This document shows positions 1 to 9,300 of a stretch of 47,815 nt of DNA, piece by piece. Origin of the DNA: Dactylosporangium sucinum (GTDB lineage: Bacteria; Actinomycetota; Actinomycetes; Mycobacteriales; Micromonosporaceae); NCBI RefSeq assembly GCF_014647515.1, contig NZ_BMPI01000027.1, positions 41,219-89,033 of the forward strand, in the 5' to 3' direction. Positions within the stretch are counted from its first letter, which is position 1. Each line of letters opens with the position of its first letter. The notes under the pieces were generated by a model. The model saw only the letters and a program-made list of their open reading frames with translations, did no database searches and had not been told where the DNA came from. The translations under genes were made by a program, and so were the position numbers.

Positions 1-81
1 GCCACCACCCGCCCGCCGCCCAACCCCGCCCGATCCGCCGCCCCGCCCGATCCGCCGCCCCACCCCGCCCAGGCCCCCGCC

Positions 82-193
82 GGCCTGGCCGGCGGCGTCC
101 GCGCCTGAAGTCGAGTTGACCTTGGTGACTTTCCGCCGCCCAGGCAACGGAAATCCACCAAGGTCAACTCGGCCTCAGGCCGCGAGCGCCGGG
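82..193. repeat. 112-bp direct repeat, copy 1, with internal hairpin
   Basis: This block recurs at 278-389 with only two differences that I could find (C/T at 112 versus 308, and one in the CGGCCTCAG segment). Its core, 113-170, is a long near-palindrome: GAGTTGACCTTGGTG pairs perfectly with CACCAAGGTCAACTC, and the inner TTTCCG and CGGAAA also pair. No transposase is nearby. It resembles a palindromic intergenic unit or a non-autonomous hairpin element. Mobility is inference. Confidence 0.85.
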
Positions 194-277
194 CCGCGAG
201 CAACAGGCGCGGGCAACAGGCGCGGGCGGCGGGCGCGGGCGGCGGGCAACGGGCGCGGGCGGCGGGGCGCGGGCGGC

Positions 278-389
278 GGCCTGGCCGGCGGCGTCCGCGC
301 CTGAAGTTGAGTTGACCTTGGTGACTTTCCGCCGCCCAGGCAACGGAAATCCACCAAGGTCAACTCGGTCTCAGGCCGCGAGCGCCGGG
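278..389. repeat. 112-bp direct repeat, copy 2, with internal hairpin
   Basis: Second copy of the element at 82-193, offset by 196 bp, with the hairpin core at 309-366. The DNA between the copies is G-rich low-complexity sequence, so the pair may have arisen by tandem duplication of hairpin plus spacer rather than by two insertions. Confidence 0.85.
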
Positions 390-390
390 G

Positions 391-470
391 CGCGGGCGGC
401 GGGCGCGGGGCGCGGGCGGCGGGCGCGGGGCGCGGGCGGCGGGCGCGGGGCGCGGGTGGCGGGCGCGGGC
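391..470. repeat. Tandem repeat, 20 bp x 4
   Basis: The unit CGCGGGCGGCGGGCGCGGGG occurs three times exactly at 391-450. A fourth copy at 451-470 differs at two positions. The G-runs on the + strand could form G-quadruplexes, and copy number may vary between strains. It lies about 190 bp upstream of the ROK regulator start. Confidence 0.9.
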
Positions 471-615
471 GGCGGGTGATCCCGGCGGAGCGCGTGGGGG
501 CTGAGTGGATGGTTGCGCTTCGGGGGCATCGCGCCGAGGATGCCGACAGGTGGCGGACCGGGTCCATCGGCGGGAGCCGGCGGCCGCCGTGGAGGGGTGT
601 CGTGGTCGGTGCTGG

Positions 616-634
616 TACCATAAATCAATTTGAT
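616..634 (+). promoter_or_regulatory. ROK regulator promoter and autoregulatory operator
   Basis: An AT-rich island in GC-rich DNA contains the perfect palindrome ATCAATTTGAT (624-634), just after a -10-like TACCAT (616-621). A matching site lies in the divergent promoter at 3124-3134. Sharing between the regulator gene and the adjacent transporter promoter suggests this is the binding site of the ROK protein encoded from 656. The -35 is not clear. Confidence 0.7.
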
Positions 635-655
635 GGAGGAAGCCCTGGGAGGATC

Positions 656-1849
656 GTGGAGAAGCGGCTGCCGACGAGGCGTGGCACCAACCTGCCAAGG
701 ATGGGCGACTTCAACGAATCGGTGGTGCTCGACGCGATCCGCAGGGTGCCCGACGGGCTGAGCCGCGTGGAGCTGGCCGACGTCACCGGCCTGTCGGCGC
801 AGACGGTGTCGAACATCTGCCGGCGCCTGATCGACACCGGCCTGGCCCGCGAGGCCGGCACCCGCAGCTCGGGCAGCGGCAAGCCGCGGCGGCTGCTGCG
901 GGTCAACGCCGGCGCGCGGTACGCGGTGGGCGTGCACCTCGACCCCGCCGTGGTCACGTTCGTGGTCCTCGACCTGCTCGGCACCGTCGTGGCCCGCGCG
1001 CAGCGGCCCACGCCCGAGGCGGCCGACCCCGACCACACGCTCGTCGAGATGAGCGAGTCGATCAACACGCTGATCCGCGACTCCGGGGTCGCCCGGGAGA
1101 CCGTGCTGGGGCTCGGCATCGCCGCCCCCGGGCCGGTGGACGTGGCGTCGGGCCTGGTCATCGCCCCGCCCGAGCTGGCCGGCTGGGGCCGGGTGCGGCT
1201 GCGCGACTACCTGGCCGAGACCACCGGGTTGCCGGTCCTGCTGGACAAGGACGTGATCGCCGCGGCCGTCGCCGAGCGCTGGGCGGGCGCCGCCCGGGAC
1301 ACCGGCAACTTCCTGTTCTTCTACCTCGGCACCGGCTCCGGCATGGGGCTCGTCGTCGACGACGTGGTGCTGCGCGGGTTCTCCGGCAACGCGGGCGAGG
1401 TCGGCGGGCTGTACGCGGCGTGCACCACCAACGCCCTGGTCACCGAGGCGATCGAGCACGGGGTGCTGGGGCCGGAGTGCAAGCCGGCCGGCCCGCGCGA
1501 CGCGGAGCAGAGCCTGCGGCAGCTGTGCCGGCACGCGGCGGCCGGCAACGTGACCGCCGGGGAGATCATCGACCGCTGGGCGGTGCGGGTCGGGCGCGGG
1601 GTGAGCGCCGCCGCGACGCTGGTCGACGCGGAGATGATCGTGTTCGGCGGGCCGATCTGGCCACTGCTGGCCGACCGGTTCACCGCGATCGTCCCGGGGA
1701 TCGTGGAGAGCTCGCCGTTCGTGGAGCGGATCCACCCGACGGTCGTGACCACGACCGAGCTCGGCATCGACGTCGGCGCGATCGGGGCCGCCTGCCTGGT
1801 GCTCGACCAGATCCTGTCGGTGCAGCCCCAGTCGCTGCTGCTGGGGTAG
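656..1849 (+). CDS. ROK-family transcriptional regulator (sugar-locus repressor)
   Basis: A 397-residue ROK protein with a winged-helix DNA-binding region near residues 20-75 (SAQTVSN recognition-helix area), followed by a sugar-kinase-like ROK fold with the phosphate-binding run FYLGTGSGMG and the DKDVIAAA segment. GTG at 656 is chosen because GGGAGG lies just upstream; ATG 701 has only a poor ribosome site and would cut into the HTH. The Cys-rich zinc motif usual in ROK proteins (CxCGxxGC) is absent: the matching place after GEVGG reads YAACTTN. The shared operators suggest it represses itself and the divergent manD-like/ABC promoter region. The effector is unknown, probably a sugar or sugar acid. 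Confidence 0.9.
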   Translation: MEKRLPTRRGTNLPRMGDFNESVVLDAIRRVPDGLSRVELADVTGLSAQTVSNICRRLIDTGLAREAGTRSSGSGKPRRLLRVNAGARYAVGVHLDPAVVTFVVLDLLGTVVARAQRPTPEAADPDHTLVEMSESINTLIRDSGVARETVLGLGIAAPGPVDVASGLVIAPPELAGWGRVRLRDYLAETTGLPVLLDKDVIAAAVAERWAGAARDTGNFLFFYLGTGSGMGLVVDDVVLRGFSGNAGEVGGLYAACTTNALVTEAIEHGVLGPECKPAGPRDAEQSLRQLCRHAAAGNVTAGEIIDRWAVRVGRGVSAAATLVDAEMIVFGGPIWPLLADRFTAIVPGIVESSPFVERIHPTVVTTTELGIDVGAIGAACLVLDQILSVQPQSLLLG

Positions 1850-1853
1850 GCCG

Positions 1854-3086
1854 TCAGGGGCGGTGGGCGGCGCCGTCCACGCCGCGCAGCAGGGCCCAGC
1901 GGTCGTGCTCCAGCGGCGGCGGCGCCGGGTGCCGGCGGGCGGCGGCCTCGTCGAAGTCGACCCCGAGGCCGGGCGCCTCGGACGGGTACAGCACGCCGCG
2001 GACCGGCACCGGCGTGCCCGGGAACACCTCGAGGGTGGCCTCGCGGAACGCCGCCGCCTCCTGCACGCCGAAGGCCGGGGACGACACGTCGAGGGCCACG
2101 TTGGCGGCCTGCCCGACCGGGCTCACGTCCCCCGGCCCGTGCGGCGCGGTCCGCACCCCGAACAGCTCGCACGCCGCGACCAGCTTGCGGGCCGGGGTCA
2201 GCCCGCCCAGGGTCGGGATCCGCACCCGGGCGAAGTCGATGACCCGCGCCTGCAGCAGCGGCAGGAAGCGGCTCACGTCGTCGAACAGCTCGCCCATCGC
2301 GAGCGGGACCGGGCCGGCCGCGCGCAGCTGCCCGAAGTGGGCGCTGTCCTCCGGGGCCAGGGCGTCCTCCAGGAAGTACAGCCCGGCGTCGGCGACCGCG
2401 GCGACCAGCTCGCGGGCCTGCGACGGGGTGAGCCGCTCGTGCGCGTCGTGCAGCAACTGCACGTCGTCGCCCACCCGGCGGCGCACCTCCGCGAGGGCCG
2501 GCGGGACGTGCCGCAGGTAGGCCAGCGAGTCCCAGACGCCCCGACGACCCCCGTCGCCGGCGCCGTACGTGTCGACGCCCGGCACCGCCACCTGCACGCG
2601 CACGTGCCGCCAGCCGGCCTCGACGGCCGCCGCCACCCGCTCGGCGACCTGTCCGGGGTCGGCGCCGTCGACGTGGGTGTACGCCTCGGCGCCGTGCCTC
2701 GCGCGCCCGCCGAGCAGCGAGTACAGCGGCAGGCCGGCGGCCTTGCCCTTGATGTCCCACAGGGCCACGTCGAGCGCGCCGAGGGCGTTGCCGGCGATCG
2801 AGCCGCCGCGCCAGTACCCGCTGTTGAGCAGCAGGCGGTGCAGGTCCTCGACGTCGGCCGGGTCCCGGCCGAGCAGCAGCGGTCCGAGGTACCCGTCGAC
2901 GACCGCCCGGACGGCCAGTGTCCGCTGCGGATCGCTGGCGCAGCCCAGGCCGTAGAGGCCGGGCTGGTTCGTCTCGACCCGCACGATGAGGTACGGACAG
3001 CCCTGCGGCGCGCACAGGAACGTCCGGACCTGCGTGATCCGGGTGCCGCCGCCCGTGTCCCAGGGCGCCGCCGCGAGCGGGAACAT
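1854..3086 (-). CDS. Mannonate dehydratase-like enolase-superfamily enzyme (ManD/RspA type)
   Basis: A 410-residue mandelate racemase/muconate lactonizing-type barrel enzyme of the ManD subgroup, which dehydrates D-mannonate or D-gluconate to 2-keto-3-deoxygluconate. Metal ligands are visible as D214 (in LLHDAHERLTP), E240 (FLEDALAPED) and E266 (AMGELFDD). H316 and D320 (HGPGDVSPVG) and the GVQE motif at 340-343 are also ManD hallmarks. The N-terminal capping domain covers about residues 15-125. It faces the ABC operon across a 103-bp divergent region holding the ROK operator, and converges tail to tail with the regulator gene 4 bp away. Some ManD-family members are weakly active or inactive as dehydratases, so the exact substrate is uncertain. 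The role in uronic-acid or aldonic-acid breakdown is inferred. Confidence 0.88.
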   Translation of the reverse strand: MFPLAAAPWDTGGGTRITQVRTFLCAPQGCPYLIVRVETNQPGLYGLGCASDPQRTLAVRAVVDGYLGPLLLGRDPADVEDLHRLLLNSGYWRGGSIAGNALGALDVALWDIKGKAAGLPLYSLLGGRARHGAEAYTHVDGADPGQVAERVAAAVEAGWRHVRVQVAVPGVDTYGAGDGGRRGVWDSLAYLRHVPPALAEVRRRVGDDVQLLHDAHERLTPSQARELVAAVADAGLYFLEDALAPEDSAHFGQLRAAGPVPLAMGELFDDVSRFLPLLQARVIDFARVRIPTLGGLTPARKLVAACELFGVRTAPHGPGDVSPVGQAANVALDVSSPAFGVQEAAAFREATLEVFPGTPVPVRGVLYPSEAPGLGVDFDEAAARRHPAPPPLEHDRWALLRGVDGAAHRP

Positions 3087-3111
3087 CGATCACCGCCTTC
3101 CCAAGCGTTGG

Positions 3112-3140
3112 TTGACACAGTACATCAATTCGATTTACGT
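3112..3140 (+). promoter_or_regulatory. ABC-operon promoter with ROK operator in the spacer
   Basis: A good -35 TTGACA (3112-3117) is followed after about 17 bp by a -10-like TTACGT. Between them sits ATCAATTCGAT (3124-3134), which matches the operator at 624-634 at 10 of 11 positions; the wider CATCAA..TTGATTTA block is also shared in inverted orientation. A repressor bound here would block polymerase directly and could control both divergent genes. Confidence 0.75.
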
Positions 3141-3189
3141 TCCCCGTCAGTGGCGCAAGTCGATGCGCCCCGGACAAAGGCTGGGCACC

Positions 3190-4566
3190 GTGATGACACA
3201 CGACCGACGCGCGTGGCGGCCAGCACTGGCCGTGTTATTGGCGCTGACCCTCGGGGCCGGCGCCTGCAGCGGCGACTCCGACAACGGCGCCGGGGACGAC
3301 AAGACCCTCACCATGTGGACCTTCAAGCAGTCGCACGTGAAGGCGCTGCAGAAGGTCGCCGAGGGCTTCGCCAAGGAAACCGGCATCACCGTCAAGGTCG
3401 AGGCCTACGGCCCCGACGACGCTTACGTGACCAAGGTGCAGGCGGCGGCGCAGACCCGCAACCTGCCCGACCTCTTCGAGGTGCACACGACCGGCGACGA
3501 CTTCACCTTCGGCGCCGCCGGCCTGCTCACCGATCTCCAGAAGGACGTCGACGACGCCTGGCTCAACAGCTACCTGCCGCAGGTGCGCAAGGACGGCAGC
3601 GTCACCGACGAGTACTACCAGAAGTCCCTCGCGCAGGACGCCAAGACGAAGGGCATCCAGCTCGGCCAGCGGTACAGTGTGCCGCTGACGGTGGGGACGT
3701 TCGGCATCGTCTATGCCAACAAGCGGCGCCTCGCCGACGCCGGTGTCACCAGCGCCCCCACGACCTGGGAGCAGTTCATCGAGGTCCTGGGGAAGGTCAA
3801 GGCCAAGTACCCGGACAACGGCGGCGTCACCGTCGGCCTGAAGGCCCCCACCACCGGCCTGGAGTGGTTCCTGCAGCCCATGGCCTACGGCATGCTCGGG
3901 CCCGACAAGTTCCGCGCCCTGTGGGGCAAGGACAAGGCGAGCAACTTCTCCTCCCCCACCGGCGTACGGGTGCTGGAGACCTACGGGAAGATCACGCCGT
4001 ACTGGACGCCGGGCACCCAGAGCCTCGACATCGACGCGGCCGACCTGTCGTTCGTGCAGGGCAAGTCGACGTTCGACATCGGCGGCACGTTCACCCTCGC
4101 GTTCCTGGCCCAGAACGGCTTCGACGCGGGCAACGTGCTGACGTTCCCGGTGCCGGCCCCCGCCGACGGCGCCGTCAAGGACCTGAGCCTCGCGCCGTTC
4201 ACCCTCACCGGCATGTCGGTCTCGGCGACCACGAAGAACCGGGCGGGCGCGATCCAGTGGCTCAGGTACCTCGCCAAGGCGGACGTGTCGGCCACGTTCG
4301 CGAAGGAGGCCCTCGACGTCCCGCCCACCGACCTCGGCGCCGACCCCAGCGCCGCCGTCGGCCCCGCCCTCGGCGCGATGATCAAGGCGTTCGGCTCCGG
4401 CCCCAGCGCGTACAACCCGGGCGACACGAGCTACCGGCCCAACGCCTACGACGGGCCCACCGTCGCCTCGGTGCTCATGGACTACAGCCCGCTGCAGCAG
4501 CGGTCGGCCGCCGACGCCGCCGCGGAGATGACCAAACAGATCGACGCCTTCTGGACAAAGCAGTAA
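3190..4566 (+). CDS. ABC sugar-binding lipoprotein (CUT1 family)
   Basis: Extracellular solute-binding protein of about 458 residues. The N-terminus has Arg residues, a hydrophobic stretch and the lipobox LGAGAC followed by SGDSDNG, so it should be lipid-anchored outside the membrane and deliver sugars to the two permeases encoded next. GTG 3190 is preferred (AAAGG at 3176-3180); ATG 3193 and ATG 3163 are alternatives. The body shows typical family-1 binding-protein segments such as TMWTFKQSHV and NKRRLADAGV. Codon 16 (3235-3237) is TTA, a leucine codon that is very rare in such GC-rich genomes. The stop overlaps the next ATG (TAATG). No ATPase is encoded here, so a shared MsiK-like ATPase elsewhere is likely. 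Confidence 0.92.
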   Translation: MMTHDRRAWRPALAVLLALTLGAGACSGDSDNGAGDDKTLTMWTFKQSHVKALQKVAEGFAKETGITVKVEAYGPDDAYVTKVQAAAQTRNLPDLFEVHTTGDDFTFGAAGLLTDLQKDVDDAWLNSYLPQVRKDGSVTDEYYQKSLAQDAKTKGIQLGQRYSVPLTVGTFGIVYANKRRLADAGVTSAPTTWEQFIEVLGKVKAKYPDNGGVTVGLKAPTTGLEWFLQPMAYGMLGPDKFRALWGKDKASNFSSPTGVRVLETYGKITPYWTPGTQSLDIDAADLSFVQGKSTFDIGGTFTLAFLAQNGFDAGNVLTFPVPAPADGAVKDLSLAPFTLTGMSVSATTKNRAGAIQWLRYLAKADVSATFAKEALDVPPTDLGADPSAAVGPALGAMIKAFGSGPSAYNPGDTSYRPNAYDGPTVASVLMDYSPLQQRSAADAAAEMTKQIDAFWTKQ

Positions 4567-5534
4567 TGGCGGTCGAGACGATCGCGAAGGGCCCGTCGCC
4601 GACCCGGCGGGCCCCGAGCCCCCGCCGCCGGCGCCGCTACCGCCCGGCGGACGTCGCCTGGGGCGCCGCCTTCGTGGCCCCCGCCGTCGTCCTCTTCGCG
4701 GTGATGGGCGCCTACACCATCGGCTACGGCTTCTCGCTGAGCTTCGCGACCTGGAACGGCTTCACGCCGACCTGGCGCTGGGTCGGCCTGCAGAACTACG
4801 CCGACCTGCTGTGGGCCGACCCCCGCTACGCCCCGCGGGTGCACGACGCCGCCCGCAACACGCTGTGGGTCATGATCGCGGTACCGCTGCTCACCGTCGC
4901 GGTCAGCTTCCCGCTCGCGGTACTGCTGAACTCCGTGCGGCGGCTCAAGGGCCTGCTGCGCTCGGTGTACTTCCTGCCCCAGGTGACCAGCGGGATCGCC
5001 GTCTACTTCGCGTGGATGTACGTGCTGCAGCCGGACGGGGCGATCAACCTGCTGCTGCGCTCGGTCGGCCTCGGCAGCCTCCAGCAGCCGCAGGGCTTCC
5101 TGGGCAACCCGTCGACGGCCCTGCCGACCCTCATCGTCATCACGGTGTGGTCCTCGGTGCCGATCGCGATGATGCTGTACCTCGCGGGCCTGCAGACGAT
5201 CGACCCGAACCTCGTCGAGGCGGCCCGGGTCGACGGCGCCGGCGCCTGGCACGCCACCCGGCACGTCGTCTGGCCGCTGCTGCGCCCGATCACCGCGATC
5301 GTCGTGCTGCTCTCGGTGCGCGACTCGCTGCAGGGCTTCCAGACGTTCCTCATCATGACCAACGGCGGCCCCGGCAACCACACCAACGTGCTGGGCCTGG
5401 AGACCTACAAGCTGGCGTTCCTGTCCCAGCTCGACCCGACGCTCGGCCTGTCCAGCGCGCTGGGCTGGCTGCTGTTCCTCGCCGCGCTGATCCTCGCCTT
5501 CGTCAACCTGCGCGCCATGCGGCGGCTGACGTGA
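4566..5534 (+). CDS. Sugar ABC transporter permease 1 (CUT1, MalF-like)
   Basis: A 322-residue inner-membrane permease. A basic N-terminal tail (RRAPSPRRRRRY) precedes six predicted hydrophobic helices, the first near residues 35-60. The ATPase-contact EAA loop appears as EAARVDGAGAWHATRHV. It starts at the ATG overlapping the upstream stop by one base and ends in a GTGA overlap with the second permease, so translation is probably coupled. With the binding lipoprotein and permease 2 it forms a carbohydrate importer regulated by the upstream ROK operator. Confidence 0.93.
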   Translation: MAVETIAKGPSPTRRAPSPRRRRRYRPADVAWGAAFVAPAVVLFAVMGAYTIGYGFSLSFATWNGFTPTWRWVGLQNYADLLWADPRYAPRVHDAARNTLWVMIAVPLLTVAVSFPLAVLLNSVRRLKGLLRSVYFLPQVTSGIAVYFAWMYVLQPDGAINLLLRSVGLGSLQQPQGFLGNPSTALPTLIVITVWSSVPIAMMLYLAGLQTIDPNLVEAARVDGAGAWHATRHVVWPLLRPITAIVVLLSVRDSLQGFQTFLIMTNGGPGNHTNVLGLETYKLAFLSQLDPTLGLSSALGWLLFLAALILAFVNLRAMRRLT

Positions 5535-6355
5535 GCGCCCGCTGGATCGCCCGCGGCGTCGTGTTCGTCCTGCTCCTGCTGTACGCCGCGATCAGCGTCT
5601 ATCCGTTCCTGTGGATGGCGTCCGCCGCGTTCAAGGACCAGTTCGAGGTGGTCGCGAGCGGCAGCCTCATCCCCCGCCGCCCCACGTTGCACACGCTCGC
5701 CGAGACCTGGAACGAGCTGCACTTCCTCGACTACTTCCTGAACAGCCTCAAGGTCACCGCGCTGACCGTGGTCCTGGTGCTGGCCAGCTACGCGGCGGCC
5801 GGCTACGCGTTCTCGGTGCTGCACTTCCCCGCCAGGAAGGCGCTGTACCGCCTGTTTCTCGCCCTGCTGTTCGTGCCGGGCGTCACCGTCCTGCTGCCGA
5901 TCGTGCTGCTGGAGCACAAGCTGAACCTGCTCGGCACGCACTGGGGGCTGATCCTGCCGTTCGTCAACGGCTCCGCGCCCCTGTCGATCCTGCTGATGAC
6001 CAACGCCTTCGACGCGATCCCGGGCGAGCTGCGCGAGGCCGCCCGCGTCGACGGCGCGAGCGAGCTGCGCATCTTCGCCACCATCTACCTGCCCCTGTCC
6101 CGGCCCGCCCTGATCACCATCGCCGTGCTCACCGCGATCCCGACCTGGAACGAGTACCTGCTGACCCGCGTCTCGCTCAACGACCCCGACAGCTTCACCC
6201 TGCCGATCGCGCTGCAGAACCTGCAGTCCGGCGCGGTGCTGCACTACAACGTGCTGATGGCCGGCGCGCTCATCGTCGTCGTGCCGGTCATCGTGCTGTT
6301 CGTCGCGGCGCAGCGGTACATCGTCAACGGGCTCATGGGCGCGGTGAAGGCATGA
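5531..6355 (+). CDS. Sugar ABC transporter permease 2 (CUT1, MalG-like)
   Basis: A 274-residue permease with about six membrane segments and the EAA loop EAARVDGASELRIFATIYLP. The GTG start at 5531 overlaps the stop of permease 1 by four bases. The length and the early MASAAFKDQFEV segment are typical of MalG-type subunits. It partners with permease 1. The C-terminus (VNGLMGAVKA) matches the family's usual ending and overlaps the start region of the secreted lyase gene. Confidence 0.93.
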   Translation: MSARWIARGVVFVLLLLYAAISVYPFLWMASAAFKDQFEVVASGSLIPRRPTLHTLAETWNELHFLDYFLNSLKVTALTVVLVLASYAAAGYAFSVLHFPARKALYRLFLALLFVPGVTVLLPIVLLEHKLNLLGTHWGLILPFVNGSAPLSILLMTNAFDAIPGELREAARVDGASELRIFATIYLPLSRPALITIAVLTAIPTWNEYLLTRVSLNDPDSFTLPIALQNLQSGAVLHYNVLMAGALIVVVPVIVLFVAAQRYIVNGLMGAVKA

Positions 6356-6372
6356 CCCCCGGAGGCACTCCC

Positions 6373-9300
6373 ATGCGACGGTTCCTCATCGCGCTGGTCA
6401 CCGTCCTGGTGGCCGCGGTCCTCGTGCCGGTGCGGGCGCAGGCCGCGCCGGTCATGTACCCACGCGGCATCGGCGCCGACCTCGGCCCCGCCCCCGTCAC
6501 GCTCGGCGCCGCCGTGCGCGCCGGCGACGACCCGGCCGGCCTGCGCACCGGCACGCTCGACGGCCGCGGCTACTGGCGGACCCAGGCCGCCGCGGGCACC
6601 ACCTACCTCGGCGTCACCGCCGACGCCAGCTACGCCGCGAGTGTCGCCGGTGCGCCGGTCGTCGTCGTGGTCACCTACCGCGACGAGGGCACCGGGCAGC
6701 TGACCCTGCGGACCGCGTCCGGCGACACCACGGGGGTCGCCGACCTCGCCGGCACGAACGCCTGGCGGCTCGCGGCGGTCAGCCTGCCCGGTGCCGCGCT
6801 GGCCGGCGAGCTGCGGCTCTTCGTCGCGGAAAACGACGTCACCGTCGCCCAGATCAGGATCACCACGACCGGACCGCAGGCCACGCTCGGCCCGACCGCG
6901 ACCGACACCGGCCTCAGCCCGCGCGCCGGCGACAACGAGGCCGGGCTGCGCACCGGCACGACCGCCGGCCGCGGCTACTGGCAGACGAACGCCGCCGCCG
7001 ACCCGCCGGGCACCAACTACCTGTACATGAACGTGGCCGACAGCTACGCCTACGACAACACCGACGTCGTGATGGTGAGCGTCGACTACCTCGACGCGGG
7101 CAACGGCACCCTCTTCCTGCACTACGACTCCCCCGGCGAGGACCTGCCCGACAAGTTCAAGCCGTCGCCGGCCGTCAGCTACGGCGACACCGGGACCTGG
7201 AAGACCCAGCACTTCGTGCTCGACGACGCGATCCTCACCAACCGCACCAACGGCGCCGACTTCCGGCTCACCCACGACGGCTCCCCGGTCGAGCTGACGA
7301 TCGCCGCCGTCCGGGTCACCGTCGTGCCGCGGCAGCTCGACGCCAAGGCGGGCCTGCGCAGCCTCGTCGCGTCGGCGAACCTGGCGCTGTACGCGGCCCG
7401 CGAGGGCACCCGCGACGGGCAGTACCCGCCCGGCTCGAAGGGCGCGCTCGCCGCCGCCGTCGCCGCCGCGCAGGCCGTGCTCGACGACCCGGCGGCGACC
7501 GAGGACCGGGTGGCGGCGGCGCTGCGCGCGCTCTACGACGCCGACCGGGCGTTCCGGGCCGCGGCCGTCGACACCGACCTGGCCCGCCACGCCACGCTCA
7601 CCGCCAGCAGTACCGCCGGCGGGTCGAGCCCGGCCGCGGCGAACGACGGCGACCCGGGCACCGTGTGGACCAGCGGCAGCGGCGGCAGCGGCGAGTGGCT
7701 GCGGGCCGACCTCGGCACCGCCCGGCCGGTCGACGAGGTCGTCGTCCGCTGGGGCAACGCCTTCTCCCCCGACTACACCGTCGAGGTCTCGGCGGACGGC
7801 GCGAGCTGGGCCACCGTCGGCCGCAACGGCGCCGGCGGCGGCACCTCGCGGACCCGCTTCCCCACGGTGACCGCCCGCCACGTGCGGCTGCAGCTCACCG
7901 GCTACGCGGCCGGCCTCGGCACGTTCGACGTGGCCGCGCTGCAGATCCGCGACCAGCGCGACGTCGCGCCGGCGCCGCGCCTGGTCGCGACGCGGTACCC
8001 CACCGGGGACGCCGTGGTCGCCGACTTCGACGCCACCGCGTACGGCGCCGACCCGACCGGCCGCCGGGACGCCACCGCGGCGCTGCAGGCGGCGCTGTGG
8101 GACTGCTACGACGCCGGCGGCGGGACGGTCTGGCTGCCGGTGGGCACCTACCGGGTCACGGCCACGGTCGAGGTACCGGCGTTCTGCACCCTGCGCGGCG
8201 ACCGCCGCGACCCCGACACGGGCCACGGCGCCTACGGCACGGTCGTCTCGGCCGACCTGCCGTCCGGCGACGCCGGCCCGGTGCTGTTCCGCATCGGCGG
8301 CAGCGCCGGCGTCGTGGGCCTCACCACCTGGTACCCGCAGCAGAGCGCGACCGCCCCGGTGCCGTACAACTTCACGTTCGAGATCCCCGGCAGCGCCTGG
8401 GCGAGCGACGAGAACTACATGATGAGCACGATCTCCGACGTCACGATGCTCAACTCGTACCGCGGGATCGGGATCAGCACCATGCGCGACGAGCGCGGCC
8501 GCCCGCCGGGCAACGGCCAGACCCACGAGTCGGCGACGGTCCGCAACGTGCGCGGCACCGTGCTCTTCGCGGGCGTCGAGGCCTACAACGGCGCCGACGT
8601 CGGCACCTGGGAGGACGTCCGGTTCGGCAACGCCTACTGGGCGTCCGCGCCGGCCGCCTTCAACCCGCCGCGGCGGGCCGCGCTCGACGCCTGGACCCGC
8701 GCCCACGGCACCGGGTTCGTGCTCGGCGACCTGGAGTGGGACCAGTTCGCGGGCCTGGCCGCCGCCGACTACCGCATCGGCATCCATGTCGTGCGGGGGC
8801 TGCGGGCCGAGTTCACCGGCGTCTTCGACGGCGTGCGGATCGAGCGGGCCGGCGTCGCGCTGCAGATCGACCAGTTCGACGCCCGGTGGGGCCTGGCCAT
8901 GGCCAACAGCTCCCTCGACGGCGCGGTCGTCAACGCCGGGGGCGGGTACGTGAAGCTCACGGCCACGCGGGTGACCGGGTCGATCCAGGGCACGGTGTAC
9001 CAGCTGGCCGGCCAGCCGCCGGTCGTCGCCGCCGACCCGGTCGCCGCCAAGCCGTCCCGGTTCGCCTTCTACGACGCGGGCGGAGCGCCGCACGGCAACG
9101 GCTACCTGCCGGCCCCGGACGCGACCGCGGCCATCCAGCGGGTCCTCGACCGGGCCGGGCGCGACGGCGGCGGCGTGGTGTACCTGCCGGCCGGCTGGTA
9201 CCGGCTCGACGGGCGGCTCGTCGTCCCGGCCGGGGTCGAGCTGCGGGGCGCCTCGTCGGTGCCGAACCGGGACGAGGACGGGCGCAGCGGGGGTACCGTG

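Larger units (their letters stand above)
1..655. other. Gene-free GC-rich intergenic region with repeats
   Basis: No convincing protein is encoded here. The reading frames that stay open are low-complexity Arg/Pro/Ala/Gly translations of C- and G-runs, with no family resemblance. The region holds a 112-bp direct duplication (82-193 and 278-389), a 20-bp tandem repeat (391-470) and, at its right end, the promoter and operator of the ROK regulator. The first 80 bases are C-rich runs with repeated GATCCGCCGCCCC units, and I see nothing else in them. Confidence 0.75.

Noticed and set aside
391..470. Coding repeat region of a Gly/Arg-rich protein
   Set aside because: No start with ribosome site, no codon bias, and all frames are open simply because of the GC content.
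1863..4565. A long + frame running through the dehydratase and binding-protein genes before the first permease
   Set aside because: The protein before residue 902 is Arg/Gly-rich shadow sequence; the real permease starts at 4566.
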